Source: Alphaproteobacteria bacterium (lineage in GTDB: Bacteria; Pseudomonadota; Alphaproteobacteria; Rhodospirillales; WMHbin7). From it: a stretch of DNA of 64,000 nt. The notes under the pieces were generated by a model. The model made no database searches, was not told the DNA's origin, and was given only the letters and a program-made list of their open reading frames with translations. Shown one piece after another: positions 17,392 through 25,900 of the stretch. The stretch spans positions 1-64,000 of the forward strand of contig JADGAX010000008.1 of NCBI GenBank assembly GCA_015231795.1, written 5' to 3'. The translations under genes and the position numbers were made by a program. How positions within the stretch are numbered: position 1 is the stretch's first letter; every line of letters begins with the position of its first letter.

Positions 17392-18276
17392 ATGACGGAC
17401 ATGAAGGAAACAGTTCTCGGCATCATCGGCGGCAGCGGCGTTTACGACATTCCGGGCCTGAGCAATCCCGTCTGGAAGCGCATCGACACCCCCTGGGGCG
17501 AGCCATCCGACGAATTGCTGTTCGCCGAGCTTGACGGCCAAAGACTGGTCTTCCTGCCCCGCCATGGGCGCGGACATCGCATCCCGCCCTCGGAACTGAA
17601 CTATCAGGCCAATATCGACGCCATGAAGCGCGCTGGCGTCACCGACATCCTGTCGGTCAGCGCCGTGGGCAGCCTGCGCGAGGATTTGCCGCCCGGCACC
17701 TTCGTCGTCGTCGACCAGTTCATCGACCGCAGCTTCGCCCGCGTCAAATCCTTCTTCGGCACCGGCTGCGTCGCCCATGTCGGGCTTGGCCATCCGGTCT
17801 GCGGACGCCTGGGCGATGCCGCGCAGGACTCCTTAAGGGAGTTGAACATCCCGCATCAGCGCGGCGGCACCTATGTGGTGATGGAAGGCCCGCAATTCTC
17901 GACCCTGGCCGAATCTATTCTTTACCGCTCGTGGGGGGCGCATGTCATCGGCATGACCAACATGCCGGAAGCCAAATTGGCCCGCGAGGCCGAGATGTGC
18001 TACGCCACCATCGCCATGGTCACCGATTTCGACTGCTGGCACCCCGATCACGACCATGTCAGCGTCGAGGCCATCGTGAAGGTGCTGCTGGAGAATGCCG
18101 ACAAGGCGCGCTCGCTGGTGCGCAATATCGCTCCCAAGCTGAGAAATCGCCCCGCCGCCTGCCCCAAGGGCTGCGACCACGCGCTGGACAACGCCTTGAT
18201 CACCGCGCATGACAAGCGAGACGCCAGCCTGCTGGCCAAGCTGGACGCCGTGGCCGGACGGGTGCTGGGGAAGTAG
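17392..18276 (+). CDS. mtnP: S-methyl-5'-thioadenosine phosphorylase
   Basis: 294 residues. Family motifs are [52 protein letters not shown] and [19 protein letters not shown]. It splits methylthioadenosine, a by-product of polyamine synthesis, with phosphate into adenine and methylthioribose-1-phosphate. One nt separates it from mtnA, which takes the product further. Confidence 0.95.
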   Translation: MTDMKETVLGIIGGSGVYDIPGLSNPVWKRIDTPWGEPSDELLFAELDGQRLVFLPRHGRGHRIPPSELNYQANIDAMKRAGVTDILSVSAVGSLREDLPPGTFVVVDQFIDRSFARVKSFFGTGCVAHVGLGHPVCGRLGDAAQDSLRELNIPHQRGGTYVVMEGPQFSTLAESILYRSWGAHVIGMTNMPEAKLAREAEMCYATIAMVTDFDCWHPDHDHVSVEAIVKVLLENADKARSLVRNIAPKLRNRPAACPKGCDHALDNALITAHDKRDASLLAKLDAVAGRVLGK

Positions 18277-18277
18277 C

Positions 18278-19363
18278 ATGAAAATCAACGGCACCCCCTT
18301 TCGCACCATCTGGCCCGCCCCCGCCGGTCAGGCCGTGGAAATCATCGACCAGACGCGCCTGCCGCACGAATTCGTCACCGTGCGCCTGGAAACCATGGAA
18401 GAGGCGGCGCACGCCATCATGGACATGCTGGTGCGCGGCGCACCTCTCATCGGCGCCACGGCGGCCTATGGCATGGCGCTGGCGATGAACCACAATGCCA
18501 GCGACGAAGGGCTGGAAAATTCCTACGCCTCGCTGCTGGGAACCCGCCCGACCGCCATCAATCTGCGCTGGGCCTTGGATCGCATGAAGAAGCGCCTGAC
18601 GCCCGTGCATCCGGGGGCGCGGCCCGAGGCCGCCTGGGCCGAAGCCGCCGCCATTGCCGATGAGGATGTCGAAATCAACGCCGCCATCGGGCGCAACGGA
18701 CTGGCCCTGATCCAAAAGGCCTGGGAGGCCAAGGGACGGCAGGGCCGGGTCAACATCCTGACCCACTGCAACGCTGGCTGGCTGGCGACGGTGGATTGGG
18801 GCACGGCCATCGCCCCCATCTATGCCGCGCATGACGCGGGCATTCCCGTCCATGTCTGGGTGGACGAAACCAGGCCTCGCAACCAAGGGGCCAGCCTGAC
18901 GGCGTGGGAGCTGAAAAGCCATGGCGTGTCGCATGCCGTCATCGTCGATAATGCGGGCGGCCATTACATGCAGCATGGCTTGGTCGATCTGTGCATCGTC
19001 GGCACCGACCGCACCACGGCAAGGGGCGACGTTTGCAACAAGATCGGCACCTACCTGAAGGCCCTGGCGGCCTTCGACAACAAGGTGCCTTTCTACGTGG
19101 CGCTGCCCAGCCCCACCATCGACTGGACGCTGGAAGACGGGGTGCAGGGCATTCCGATTGAAGAGCGCAACGGCGAGGAAGTCAGCCACCTGCAGGGGCG
19201 CGCCGACGACGGGCGGATCATGAAGGTGCAGGTGACGCCGGTGGGCAGTCCGGTCGCCAATCCCGCCTTCGACGTCACCCCCGCCCGTTTGGTCACGGCC
19301 CTGATCACCGAAAAGGGCGTCTGCGCGGCCAGCGCCGAGGGGCTTAAGGGATTGTTCGGGTGA
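18278..19363 (+). CDS. mtnA: S-methyl-5-thioribose-1-phosphate isomerase
   Basis: 361 residues, eIF2B-like fold. [34 protein letters not shown] with the catalytic Cys, [18 protein letters not shown], and [21 protein letters not shown] with the catalytic Asp are present. It isomerises methylthioribose-1-phosphate to methylthioribulose-1-phosphate. No other methionine-salvage gene follows. Confidence 0.95.
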   Translation: MKINGTPFRTIWPAPAGQAVEIIDQTRLPHEFVTVRLETMEEAAHAIMDMLVRGAPLIGATAAYGMALAMNHNASDEGLENSYASLLGTRPTAINLRWALDRMKKRLTPVHPGARPEAAWAEAAAIADEDVEINAAIGRNGLALIQKAWEAKGRQGRVNILTHCNAGWLATVDWGTAIAPIYAAHDAGIPVHVWVDETRPRNQGASLTAWELKSHGVSHAVIVDNAGGHYMQHGLVDLCIVGTDRTTARGDVCNKIGTYLKALAAFDNKVPFYVALPSPTIDWTLEDGVQGIPIEERNGEEVSHLQGRADDGRIMKVQVTPVGSPVANPAFDVTPARLVTALITEKGVCAASAEGLKGLFG

Positions 19364-19378
19364 TCCCTTGTCCATTTT

Positions 19379-19438
19379 GTCATGCCCGTGCTTGACACGG
19401 GCATCCACATGGACCCCCGGATCAAGTCCGGGGGTGAC
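19379..19438. repeat. Dispersed double-hairpin repeat, copy 1
   Basis: Two adjacent hairpins, ATGCCCGTGCTTGACACGGG and CCCCCGGATCAAGTCCGGGGG-like, spaced by ATCCACATGGA. A related copy lies at 49998-50055. This resembles short intergenic repeats common in alphaproteobacterial genomes. It lies between convergent mtnA and phaC and may end transcription from both. Confidence 0.75.
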
Positions 19439-19463
19439 AAAAATCCAGAGCCTTCAAAGATGC

Positions 19464-20663
19464 TTATCCCGTCAGCCAATCGGATAAAGGTCGGTACAGT
19501 TTCTCTTCGGCCCCGCCGCCCACCATCATGCCGATGTGACCGGCGGAAAGCTCGACCAAGTTGGCAAAGGGCAATTGCGCCATCACGGCCCGGGCCGAAG
19601 CGGGCGGCACGATGCGATCCTGCCCCGGCACGATCACCAGGGACGGGCAGGCCAGTTCCTGCGGCTTCACGGCCCGGCCCGCGATCTCCCATGTCCCTTT
19701 GAAAGGCCGGTTGTCGCCATACCAGCCGAACAGGGTTTCCTCGGCCACCTTGCGGGTCAGCGGCACGCCGTCATTCACCCAATCTTCCAAAGCCACGAAG
19801 GACCGAGCCTGCGGCGACGACGGGTCCAGATGGGCAAAAGCGCGGAATTTGCGCGCCGCCAGATCGGGATCGAGGGCGGCGAACAGGCTTTGCAGCATGT
19901 CCAGCGGCAATTCGCCCAGCCGGTCCAGCAAAGGCTGCAGCCCGGGTTTCAGGCTGTTGAGCAGCATGGCCTGTTCAGCTTTGCCTGCGTGGAAATCCCA
20001 AGGCGTGGCCAGCAGGGCCAATTTGGAAACCGCCTCGCTCCTTCGCTGCGCCAGGGCAAGGGCCAGCAGACCGCCCATGCAATAGCCCGCCAGCGCCACC
20101 TTGCCGCCATGGGCGCGCGCGCACTCCCGAAGCGCTCGCTCCAGCCTGCCCGCGATATAGTCGCTTAAGCCGAAGGCCCGCTCGCTTTCGCCCGGCGCGT
20201 CCCAATCGATCAGGAAAACCCGGTGCCCCTGCGCTGCCAGAAAACGGGCCAAGCTGCGCCCAGGGGCGAGATCGAGAATATAGGCGCGGTTGACCAGCGA
20301 TGGGACCAGCAGAACCGCGCCCAGGCGTCCCGTTCCCCCATAATCAAGCAAGCGCGTCGTGCCCTCGGCCCACAGACTAGGCGGATCGGTCAATGACCGG
20401 CGGTAGGGATGGGTCAGCCAAGCGGCGATGCCTTGCTGGAAATCCTGAATCTGGCTTTCAGCCTCGGCCTGAACGGCCTTACGCAGCGCCTCGGGGTTTG
20501 CGCTTTCGAGTTCCGGGGCCAGGCTTGAGAACGGCCCTTTCAAGGACGGCGATGCGTTTTTCAAGTGCGGCAAGGCGGCCAGCGAGGTCAGCAGCCCTGT
20601 CATCTGGGCCGCCAGATGCAGCATCAGCGGCCTGGGGCCTTGGGCGCGGGGATTGCGGGGCAT
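19464..20663 (-). CDS. phaC: Poly(3-hydroxyalkanoate) synthase, class III PhaC-like
   Basis: 399 residues. Alpha/beta hydrolase fold with LAGYCMGGLLAL, the PHA synthase lipase-like box with nucleophilic Cys195, VFLIDWDAPGESERAFGLSDYI, LACPSLVIVPGQDRIVPP with Asp, and LSAGHIGMMVGGGA with His. The size is that of two-subunit class III/IV synthases, much shorter than class I. GGGAGAGG sits just before the ATG at 20663, inside the phaE-like gene, giving a 185-nt out-of-frame overlap; no good start exists further in except a TTG at 20543. Confidence 0.85.
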   Translation of the reverse strand: MPRNPRAQGPRPLMLHLAAQMTGLLTSLAALPHLKNASPSLKGPFSSLAPELESANPEALRKAVQAEAESQIQDFQQGIAAWLTHPYRRSLTDPPSLWAEGTTRLLDYGGTGRLGAVLLVPSLVNRAYILDLAPGRSLARFLAAQGHRVFLIDWDAPGESERAFGLSDYIAGRLERALRECARAHGGKVALAGYCMGGLLALALAQRRSEAVSKLALLATPWDFHAGKAEQAMLLNSLKPGLQPLLDRLGELPLDMLQSLFAALDPDLAARKFRAFAHLDPSSPQARSFVALEDWVNDGVPLTRKVAEETLFGWYGDNRPFKGTWEIAGRAVKPQELACPSLVIVPGQDRIVPPASARAVMAQLPFANLVELSAGHIGMMVGGGAEEKLYRPLSDWLTG

Positions 20664-20868
20664 GTGCCTCTCCCGGTTTCATGACGCCTTGCGCGAAAAC
20701 GGCCATGCCTTGGCTCATGGCCTGGAAACTGTTGGTCAGCGCCTCGGCCATCGCCTTGGCCAGGGCCGGATCGTTGCCCATGCCGCTCATCTGCCGGTTC
20801 CAAAGCTCGAGATAGCGTTTGGCCAGGTCTTGCAGGTCGGGCGATTCGGGCGGTGGCTTGCCGGTCAT
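20479..20868 (-). CDS. PhaE-like PHA synthase accessory subunit
   Basis: 129 residues. LAKRYLELWNRQMSGMG and AMAEALTNSFQAMSQGMAVFAQGVM are amphipathic helices, followed by a Pro-rich stretch, then DLAGRLAALEKRIAVLERAVL, a short coiled coil like the tail of PhaE subunits, and a basic end. Class III synthases need PhaE beside PhaC; position and pairing support that role, although overall length is short for PhaE. Its 3' third overlaps phaC. Confidence 0.65.
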   Translation of the reverse strand: MTGKPPPESPDLQDLAKRYLELWNRQMSGMGNDPALAKAMAEALTNSFQAMSQGMAVFAQGVMKPGEAHAPQSPRPRPQAADAASGGPDDRAADLAGRLAALEKRIAVLERAVLKPGPGTRKRKPRGAA

Positions 20869-21017
20869 GACATCGACTATCCCCTAATTGGCCCAATCGC
20901 GAAAGCAGATTAACTAATTGAAGGGGTATAAATTATTGCTGTTCCAGTTTGATGGCAATTATGGTTCACTGTCGTCGGGAAGGGTCGGACATGTCCTAAA
21001 TTGAGCGGAGTTGCGCC

Positions 21018-21320
21018 ATGGACTATACGACTGCCAAAGAGAATGACAGCACGGCCGTCTTTCTGAAGGGTCGCCTGACCTTCAACGACCACGAAAAATT
21101 CCGCGTCATGTTAGACGAGCTTGAGGCTCAGAACGCCGTTCATCTGGTGGTTGATCTGCAATCGCTGGAATCGATCGATTCCGTCGGCCTGGGCCTGTTG
21201 ATGATCGCCCGCGACAGGGCCAAGGAGCGAAACGGCAAATTCGTCTTGCGCAACCCGCAAGGCGAAGTGAAGCGGGTGTTCGCCATCAGCAAGGCCAGCG
21301 TTCTTTTCACGATCCAATAA
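21018..21320 (+). CDS. STAS-domain protein, anti-sigma factor antagonist-like
   Basis: 100 residues, a lone STAS domain. VVDLQSLESIDSVGLGLLMIARDRAKE is the phosphorylatable-serine loop and helix, with FVLRNPQGEVKRVFAISKASVLF as the later part. Such proteins bind a partner switch kinase or regulate chemotaxis-associated or stress complexes. No kinase or phosphatase partner is adjacent; the next gene is a chemoreceptor 101 nt downstream. Start behind GAGCGGAGTTGCGCC. Confidence 0.88.
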   Translation: MDYTTAKENDSTAVFLKGRLTFNDHEKFRVMLDELEAQNAVHLVVDLQSLESIDSVGLGLLMIARDRAKERNGKFVLRNPQGEVKRVFAISKASVLFTIQ

Positions 21321-21421
21321 ACACGATTCAAGTTCGAGAGCCGGACATGGCCGGCGCCGCAACCTTGAATCGCGCGCGCCCAGCTCTGTCGGCACACATG
21401 TTGCGCTGAGGAGAGACGAGC

Positions 21422-23479
21422 ATGATCCCTACTTTGTCGAATCTACGCATTGGCTGGCGCGTGACGCTGGCCATGCTGCCCTTGGCCCTTGGATTGGTCT
21501 GGGTTTCCGCCCAGTCGTTGCAGGAGCGCCACACGGTGACTCGCCAGTCGGAGCGCCTGATCCAACTGGTCGGACTGGCGGTGACGACCAGCAGCGCCGT
21601 GCATGAAATGCAGCGCGAGCGCGGCGCCACCGCGCTTTTCCTGGGCAGCAAGGGAACGAAATTCGGACCCGAACTGGCCGAGCAGCGAAAAGCCACCGAC
21701 AAAGCCCTCGGCGTCTTTGAAAGCGCGGTCAAAGGGATCGACGCGCAAAGCCTGGACGGCGATTTCGCCAAGGCACTCGGCCAGGCGCAAGACATGGCCA
21801 AGCAACTGGCTGCTGGTCGCGCCGGAGTCGATTCCCAAAGCGGGCCTGCGGGAAGCGCCGTCGGCGCCTATACGCGCACGATCTCGCAGTTCATCGCACT
21901 GATCGGTCGGTTGGGTTCCTTTACCGACGACGGCAAGACGACGAACGCCATCGCCGCCTACTTCACCTTCGTTGTCGGCAAGGAACGTGCTGGCCAGGAA
22001 CGCGCCGTCGCCGCCGGCGGCTTCGCGGCTGGCAAGTTCGAACCCGCGCAATATCGCCGTTTGGTCGAAGTGGTGGCCGAGCAGGATCTGTCCTTCCAAA
22101 CCTTCCAAAACCAAGCCACCGCCGCCCAGGTGGGCCGCCTGCGCCAAGCCGAAGACAGCCAAACCGCCAAGGACGTTCTGGCCATGCGCCAGATCGCCAT
22201 CGGCAGCCTGGAAAGCGGCAATCTGGGATCGGTATCGGCGGAAACCTGGTTCCAGTCCTCGACCAAGCGCATCGACCTGATGAAAGAGGTGGAAGACGCC
22301 GTCGCTGGCGACCTGTCCGCCCTGACCCGCTCGGTCCATGAAAGCTCCAACCGCGCCTTCATGACGCTGGCCGCGCTGCTGGGCCTTCTTTTGGCCGTCA
22401 CGCTGATCGTGGTGGTGGTCATGGTGCGCAGCATCACCACGCCGGTCGGGCGGCTGGTCGGCGTCATGGGCAGGCTGGCGGGCGGCGAGGTCAACATCGA
22501 GATCCATGGCACGAAGCGCAAGGACGAAGTCGGCGACATGGCCCGCGCCACCCAGGTCTTCAAGGAAAACGCCCTGGAGAAAATCAGGCTTGAGGAAGAG
22601 CAGGCGGAAACCAAGCGCCGCTCCGACGCCGAGCGGCGTCAGGCCATGCTGTCGCTGGCGGACAATTTCGAGTCGAGCGTCAAGGTGGCCGTGGAGACGG
22701 TGGCCGTCGCCGTAGGCGACATTCGCAGCATCTCGCAAAACACCGCCAAACGCTCGGAAGTCAGCGGCAGCAGCTCGCTGATGGTCGGCGAGGCGGCCTT
22801 GTCCACCTCGGAACGGGTCGAGGCGGTTTCCGCCGCCACCCAGGAAATGACGGCCTCGGTCAACGAAATCGCCCAGCAGGTCCAGCGCTCGACCCAGGTG
22901 GCCAGCCAGGCGGTGACGACCATTTCCTCGACCGATCAGCAGATGCGCGACCTGTCCGACGCCGCCAAGCAGATCGGCACGGTCGTGCAGCTGATCACCG
23001 ACATCGCTTCCCAGACCAATCTGCTGGCCTTGAACGCCACCATCGAGGCGGCCAGGGCGGGCGAAGCGGGCAAGGGTTTCGCCGTCGTGGCGGGCGAGGT
23101 CAAGAACCTGGCCAACCAGACCGCCAAAGCGACCGAGGAAATCGGCAAACAGGTCGCCCAGGTGCAGGCGGCGACCGACGAAGCGGTCAGCCAGATCGAC
23201 GAAGTGACCCGCGTCATCCGGGAAATCGACGCCATTTCAACCTCGATCGCCAGCGCCATCCAGGAGCAGGAGGCCGCCACCCGCGAGATCGCCCGCAATA
23301 TCGAAGAGGTCGCCAACGAGGCGAACCGAGTCTCGGACGGGGTGGCCAGCGTCACCCAATCCTCGGCCTCGGCCTGTTCGGGATCGGTTCGGGTGATCTG
23401 GAGCACCGAAAAGCTGGCAGGGACCGTCCAGGCCCTTCAGAAGGAGGTCACGGGCTTCCTGGACCGCGTGCGGGCTTGA
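21422..23479 (+). CDS. Methyl-accepting chemotaxis protein with a NIT sensor domain
   Basis: 685 residues. TM1 at about 13-31, a periplasmic NIT (nitrate/nitrite-sensing type) domain beginning around [20 protein letters not shown]2 at about 313-337, a HAMP region, a coiled coil, then the MCP signalling hairpin [20 protein letters not shown]. It would relay periplasmic ligand state, plausibly nitrate, to CheA/CheW. The end lacks an obvious CheR-docking pentapeptide. Start behind GAGGAGAGACGAGC. Confidence 0.93.
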   Translation: MIPTLSNLRIGWRVTLAMLPLALGLVWVSAQSLQERHTVTRQSERLIQLVGLAVTTSSAVHEMQRERGATALFLGSKGTKFGPELAEQRKATDKALGVFESAVKGIDAQSLDGDFAKALGQAQDMAKQLAAGRAGVDSQSGPAGSAVGAYTRTISQFIALIGRLGSFTDDGKTTNAIAAYFTFVVGKERAGQERAVAAGGFAAGKFEPAQYRRLVEVVAEQDLSFQTFQNQATAAQVGRLRQAEDSQTAKDVLAMRQIAIGSLESGNLGSVSAETWFQSSTKRIDLMKEVEDAVAGDLSALTRSVHESSNRAFMTLAALLGLLLAVTLIVVVVMVRSITTPVGRLVGVMGRLAGGEVNIEIHGTKRKDEVGDMARATQVFKENALEKIRLEEEQAETKRRSDAERRQAMLSLADNFESSVKVAVETVAVAVGDIRSISQNTAKRSEVSGSSSLMVGEAALSTSERVEAVSAATQEMTASVNEIAQQVQRSTQVASQAVTTISSTDQQMRDLSDAAKQIGTVVQLITDIASQTNLLALNATIEAARAGEAGKGFAVVAGEVKNLANQTAKATEEIGKQVAQVQAATDEAVSQIDEVTRVIREIDAISTSIASAIQEQEAATREIARNIEEVANEANRVSDGVASVTQSSASACSGSVRVIWSTEKLAGTVQALQKEVTGFLDRVRA

Positions 23480-23538
23480 CGAAAGAGGGAGCGGGCGGGG
23501 CGATGACCCGCTCCCTCCCGCGAGCGCGAAAGACCTTT

Positions 23539-23550
23539 TGCGGTGCGGCG
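23539..23550. promoter_or_regulatory. Weak PhaR-like site upstream of phaR
   Basis: TGCGGTGCGGCG, about 60 nt before the phaR start, shares the TGC-N3-GC core of the palindrome found before phaZ. Autoregulation would fit; the match is imperfect. Confidence 0.3.
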
Positions 23551-23610
23551 AACTGTAGATTAGGATGGCCCTCATTCTTCTGGGCATCCGCCCCCCGGAA
23601 AGGAACGACC

Positions 23611-24249
23611 ATGTCAGAGCAGACCACGACCGAGACCGCCGCCCCGGTAACGATTAAGAAATACGCCAACCGCAGGCTCTATAATACCGCAACCTCCAGT
23701 TATGTGACGCTCGACCACCTCTGCCAGATGGTCAAGGACGGGGTCGAGTTCCAGGTTTTCGACGCCAAGACCGGCGACGACATCACCCGTTCGGTCCTGA
23801 CCCAGATCATCGTGGAAGAGGAAGGCAAAGGCGGGCAGAACCTGCTGCCGATCAGCTTTCTGCGCCAACTGATCGGTTTTTACGGCGACAATCTGCAGCA
23901 TCTGGTGCCGCGCTATCTCGAGATGAGCATGCAGAGCTTCGCCACCAACCAAGAGCAGTTCCGCAACATGCTGCAAAACGCCTGGGGGCCGTTGTTTCCC
24001 TTCGGCCGCCTGGACGATGTCGGCAAGCAAAACATGGCATTCTTCGAAAACGCCATGAAGATGTGGGCGCCCTTCATGAAGCAGAATGCCGAAGCCATCC
24101 AGGGTATGTCCGTCCCCCAGGCCTTGTCGGCGGCTTCCGGCGAGCAAAGCCCGCAGGCCCTCTCCGACCTGCAAAGCAAGATCGAAGGGCTGCAGCGCCA
24201 GATCGACGACTTCATGTCTCAGGCCCGCCGGGAAGCCGCCAAGAAATAG
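23611..24249 (+). CDS. phaR: Polyhydroxyalkanoate synthesis repressor PhaR
   Basis: 212 residues from an ATG behind GGAAAGGAAC. PVTIKKYANRRLYNTATSSYVTLDHL is the PHB accumulation regulator DNA-binding domain; a second PHB-binding repeat region follows (LLPISFLRQLIGFYGDNLQHLVPRYLEMSMQ), and the C-terminus is a coiled coil. It binds PHB granules and represses phasin and PHA genes when polymer is absent. Monocistronic here; possible targets in the window are phaZ and itself. Confidence 0.94.
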   Translation: MSEQTTTETAAPVTIKKYANRRLYNTATSSYVTLDHLCQMVKDGVEFQVFDAKTGDDITRSVLTQIIVEEEGKGGQNLLPISFLRQLIGFYGDNLQHLVPRYLEMSMQSFATNQEQFRNMLQNAWGPLFPFGRLDDVGKQNMAFFENAMKMWAPFMKQNAEAIQGMSVPQALSAASGEQSPQALSDLQSKIEGLQRQIDDFMSQARREAAKK

Positions 24250-24362
24250 GCCTTCCGGCTGGGCGGCCCTTCCCGGCTGCCGGGAGGGGGCAAAAAAATG
24301 CGCCTGACGCAAAATTTTCTCTTTCATTCCCGCGCAATTCGCGTATATAGCCACTTATAGAC

Positions 24363-24466
24363 GCATACGCGCACGTGCCTCTGGCCCACGGGCAATCTCG
24401 GAAGGTTAAGCAACGACGTTGTTGTGTTCTTACTTGTCGCCAACGGCAACTTGTGAGGATGTGACC
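24363..24466 (+). ncRNA. speF leader: Probable speF leader RNA
   Basis: A roughly 100-nt untranslated leader before a small ORF and an ornithine/lysine decarboxylase. It contains CACGTGCCTCTGGCC, GGGCAATCTCGGAAGGTTAA and a hairpin TCGCCAACGGCAA-like close to the start, which agree with my memory of the alphaproteobacterial speF motif. Boundaries are approximate. Confidence 0.6.
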
Positions 24467-24601
24467 ATGTCCGAGATAAAGCGCGGCGACGCGCCTAATC
24501 ATCATTCTGTTTCCGCCGGCCTCCTGGGCTATTTCGGGATGGCTGTACTGTGTTCGGCCCGCGTCGTTCTCGAGCGGAAGCTGGAGGATTGGCGTCAATG
24601 A
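24467..24601 (+). CDS. Small ORF between speF leader and decarboxylase, possible leader peptide
   Basis: 44 residues, ATG behind GAGGATGTGACC. It has a central hydrophobic part (SAGLLGYFGMAVLCSA) flanked by charged ends and terminates in ATGA, overlapping the decarboxylase start. The context (regulatory leader, polyamine enzyme, translational coupling) suggests a regulatory leader peptide or a small membrane-associated protein. An in-frame ATG 16 codons upstream lies within the leader RNA and is less likely. Confidence 0.6.
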   Translation: MSEIKRGDAPNHHSVSAGLLGYFGMAVLCSARVVLERKLEDWRQ

Positions 24602-25731
24602 GCCAGAAAATCGCCCGTTTCCTTGCCGAGCGGCAGCCAGAAACGCCCTGCTTGGTGGTCGATCTCGACGTGATCGCCGAGAACTACACGGCGCTCAAGA
24701 ACTCGTTGCCGATCGCCGAGGTCTATTACGCCGTCAAGGCCAACCCGGCGCCCGAGATCGTGACCATGCTGAACGGCATGGGGTCCAGCTTCGACACCGC
24801 CAGCCTGACGGAAATCGACCTCTGCCTGGATTGCGGGGCCGAACCATCGCGCATTTCCTTCGGCAGCACCATCAAGAAGCAGCGCGACATCGAAGCCGCC
24901 TTCGCGCGCGGCGTGCGCCTGTTCGCCTTCGACAGCCAGGCCGAGTTGGACAAGCTGACCAAGGCCGCCCCCGGCGCTTCGGTCTTTTGCCGCATCCTGG
25001 TCGACAATGCGGGCGCCGACTGGCCGCTGTCGCGCAAATTCGGCTGCGAGATCGAGATGGCCCGCGACCTGTTGATCCAGGCCCGCGAGCGCGGTCTCGA
25101 CCCTTACGGCGTCTCCTTCCATGTCGGCTCGCAGCAGACCGACCTTAGCCAGTGGGATGTCGCGGTGGGCCGCGCCGCCATGCTGATCACGGCGCTGAAC
25201 GAAGCGGGCATCGAGTTGAAGATGGTCAATCTGGGCGGCGGCTTCCCGGCGCGCTACCGCACCGACATCGCCGACATCGACGCCTATGGCGACGCCATCA
25301 TGAAGGCCATGACCCATCATTTCGGCAACCGCCTGCCCGCCATGATCGTTGAACCGGGCCGCTCGCTGGTGGGCGATGCGGGCGTCATCCAGACCGAAGT
25401 GGTGCTGATCTCGAAGAAAAGCTATGCCGAGGACGAGGCCCGCTGGGTCTATCTGGACATCGGCAAGTTCAGCGGCTTGGCCGAAACCATGGACGAGGCC
25501 ATCAAATACCGCGTGCGCACGCCGCATGACGGCGGCAGGACCGGGCCGGTGGTGATCGCCGGGCCCACCTGCGATTCGGCGGATATCCTGTACGAAAAGG
25601 CGGGATATGAACTGCCGCTTGGCCTTGAAGTGGGCGACAAGATCGAACTGCTTTCGACCGGGGCCTACACCACCACCTATTCATCGGTGGGCTTCAACGG
25701 CTTCGCGCCTCTGAAGGCTTATTTCATCTGA
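24598..25731 (+). CDS. Ornithine/lysine decarboxylase, fold type III PLP enzyme
   Basis: 377 residues. VYYAVKANPAPEIV holds the PLP lysine, FHVGSQQTDLSQW and LGGGFPARY are barrel motifs, and GPTCDSADILYEK carries the catalytic Cys-Asp of the partner subunit; YSSVGFNGF closes the active site. It makes putrescine (or cadaverine) from ornithine (or lysine) in the cytoplasm. The speF-type leader supports ornithine as substrate and polyamine feedback. mtnP-mtnA elsewhere in the window handles the methylthioadenosine of the same pathway. Confidence 0.93.
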   Translation: MSQKIARFLAERQPETPCLVVDLDVIAENYTALKNSLPIAEVYYAVKANPAPEIVTMLNGMGSSFDTASLTEIDLCLDCGAEPSRISFGSTIKKQRDIEAAFARGVRLFAFDSQAELDKLTKAAPGASVFCRILVDNAGADWPLSRKFGCEIEMARDLLIQARERGLDPYGVSFHVGSQQTDLSQWDVAVGRAAMLITALNEAGIELKMVNLGGGFPARYRTDIADIDAYGDAIMKAMTHHFGNRLPAMIVEPGRSLVGDAGVIQTEVVLISKKSYAEDEARWVYLDIGKFSGLAETMDEAIKYRVRTPHDGGRTGPVVIAGPTCDSADILYEKAGYELPLGLEVGDKIELLSTGAYTTTYSSVGFNGFAPLKAYFI

Positions 25732-25900
25732 CGCACGAAGGGCGGCGCGAACACCACCCGGCAATTCTTTCCCCGCCCGGCAGGCCATGCCGGGCGGATT
25801 TTCTTTCAGCCATTGAAATGTCTTGGCTTTTCGCCAGCACCTCCTGGCACGGCGATTGCTGTGGTCTTCACAGGAATTTTCACTTGCCAGGAGCCGGACC

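Noticed and set aside
20949-20962. FNR-like TTGATGGCAATTAT before the STAS gene
   Set aside because: Second half-site has two mismatches, too weak to call.
24258-24299. Hairpin after phaR (CCCTTCCCGG/CCGGGAGGGG)
   Set aside because: Followed by an A-run, not a T-run, so not a plus-strand terminator, and no minus-strand gene needs one.
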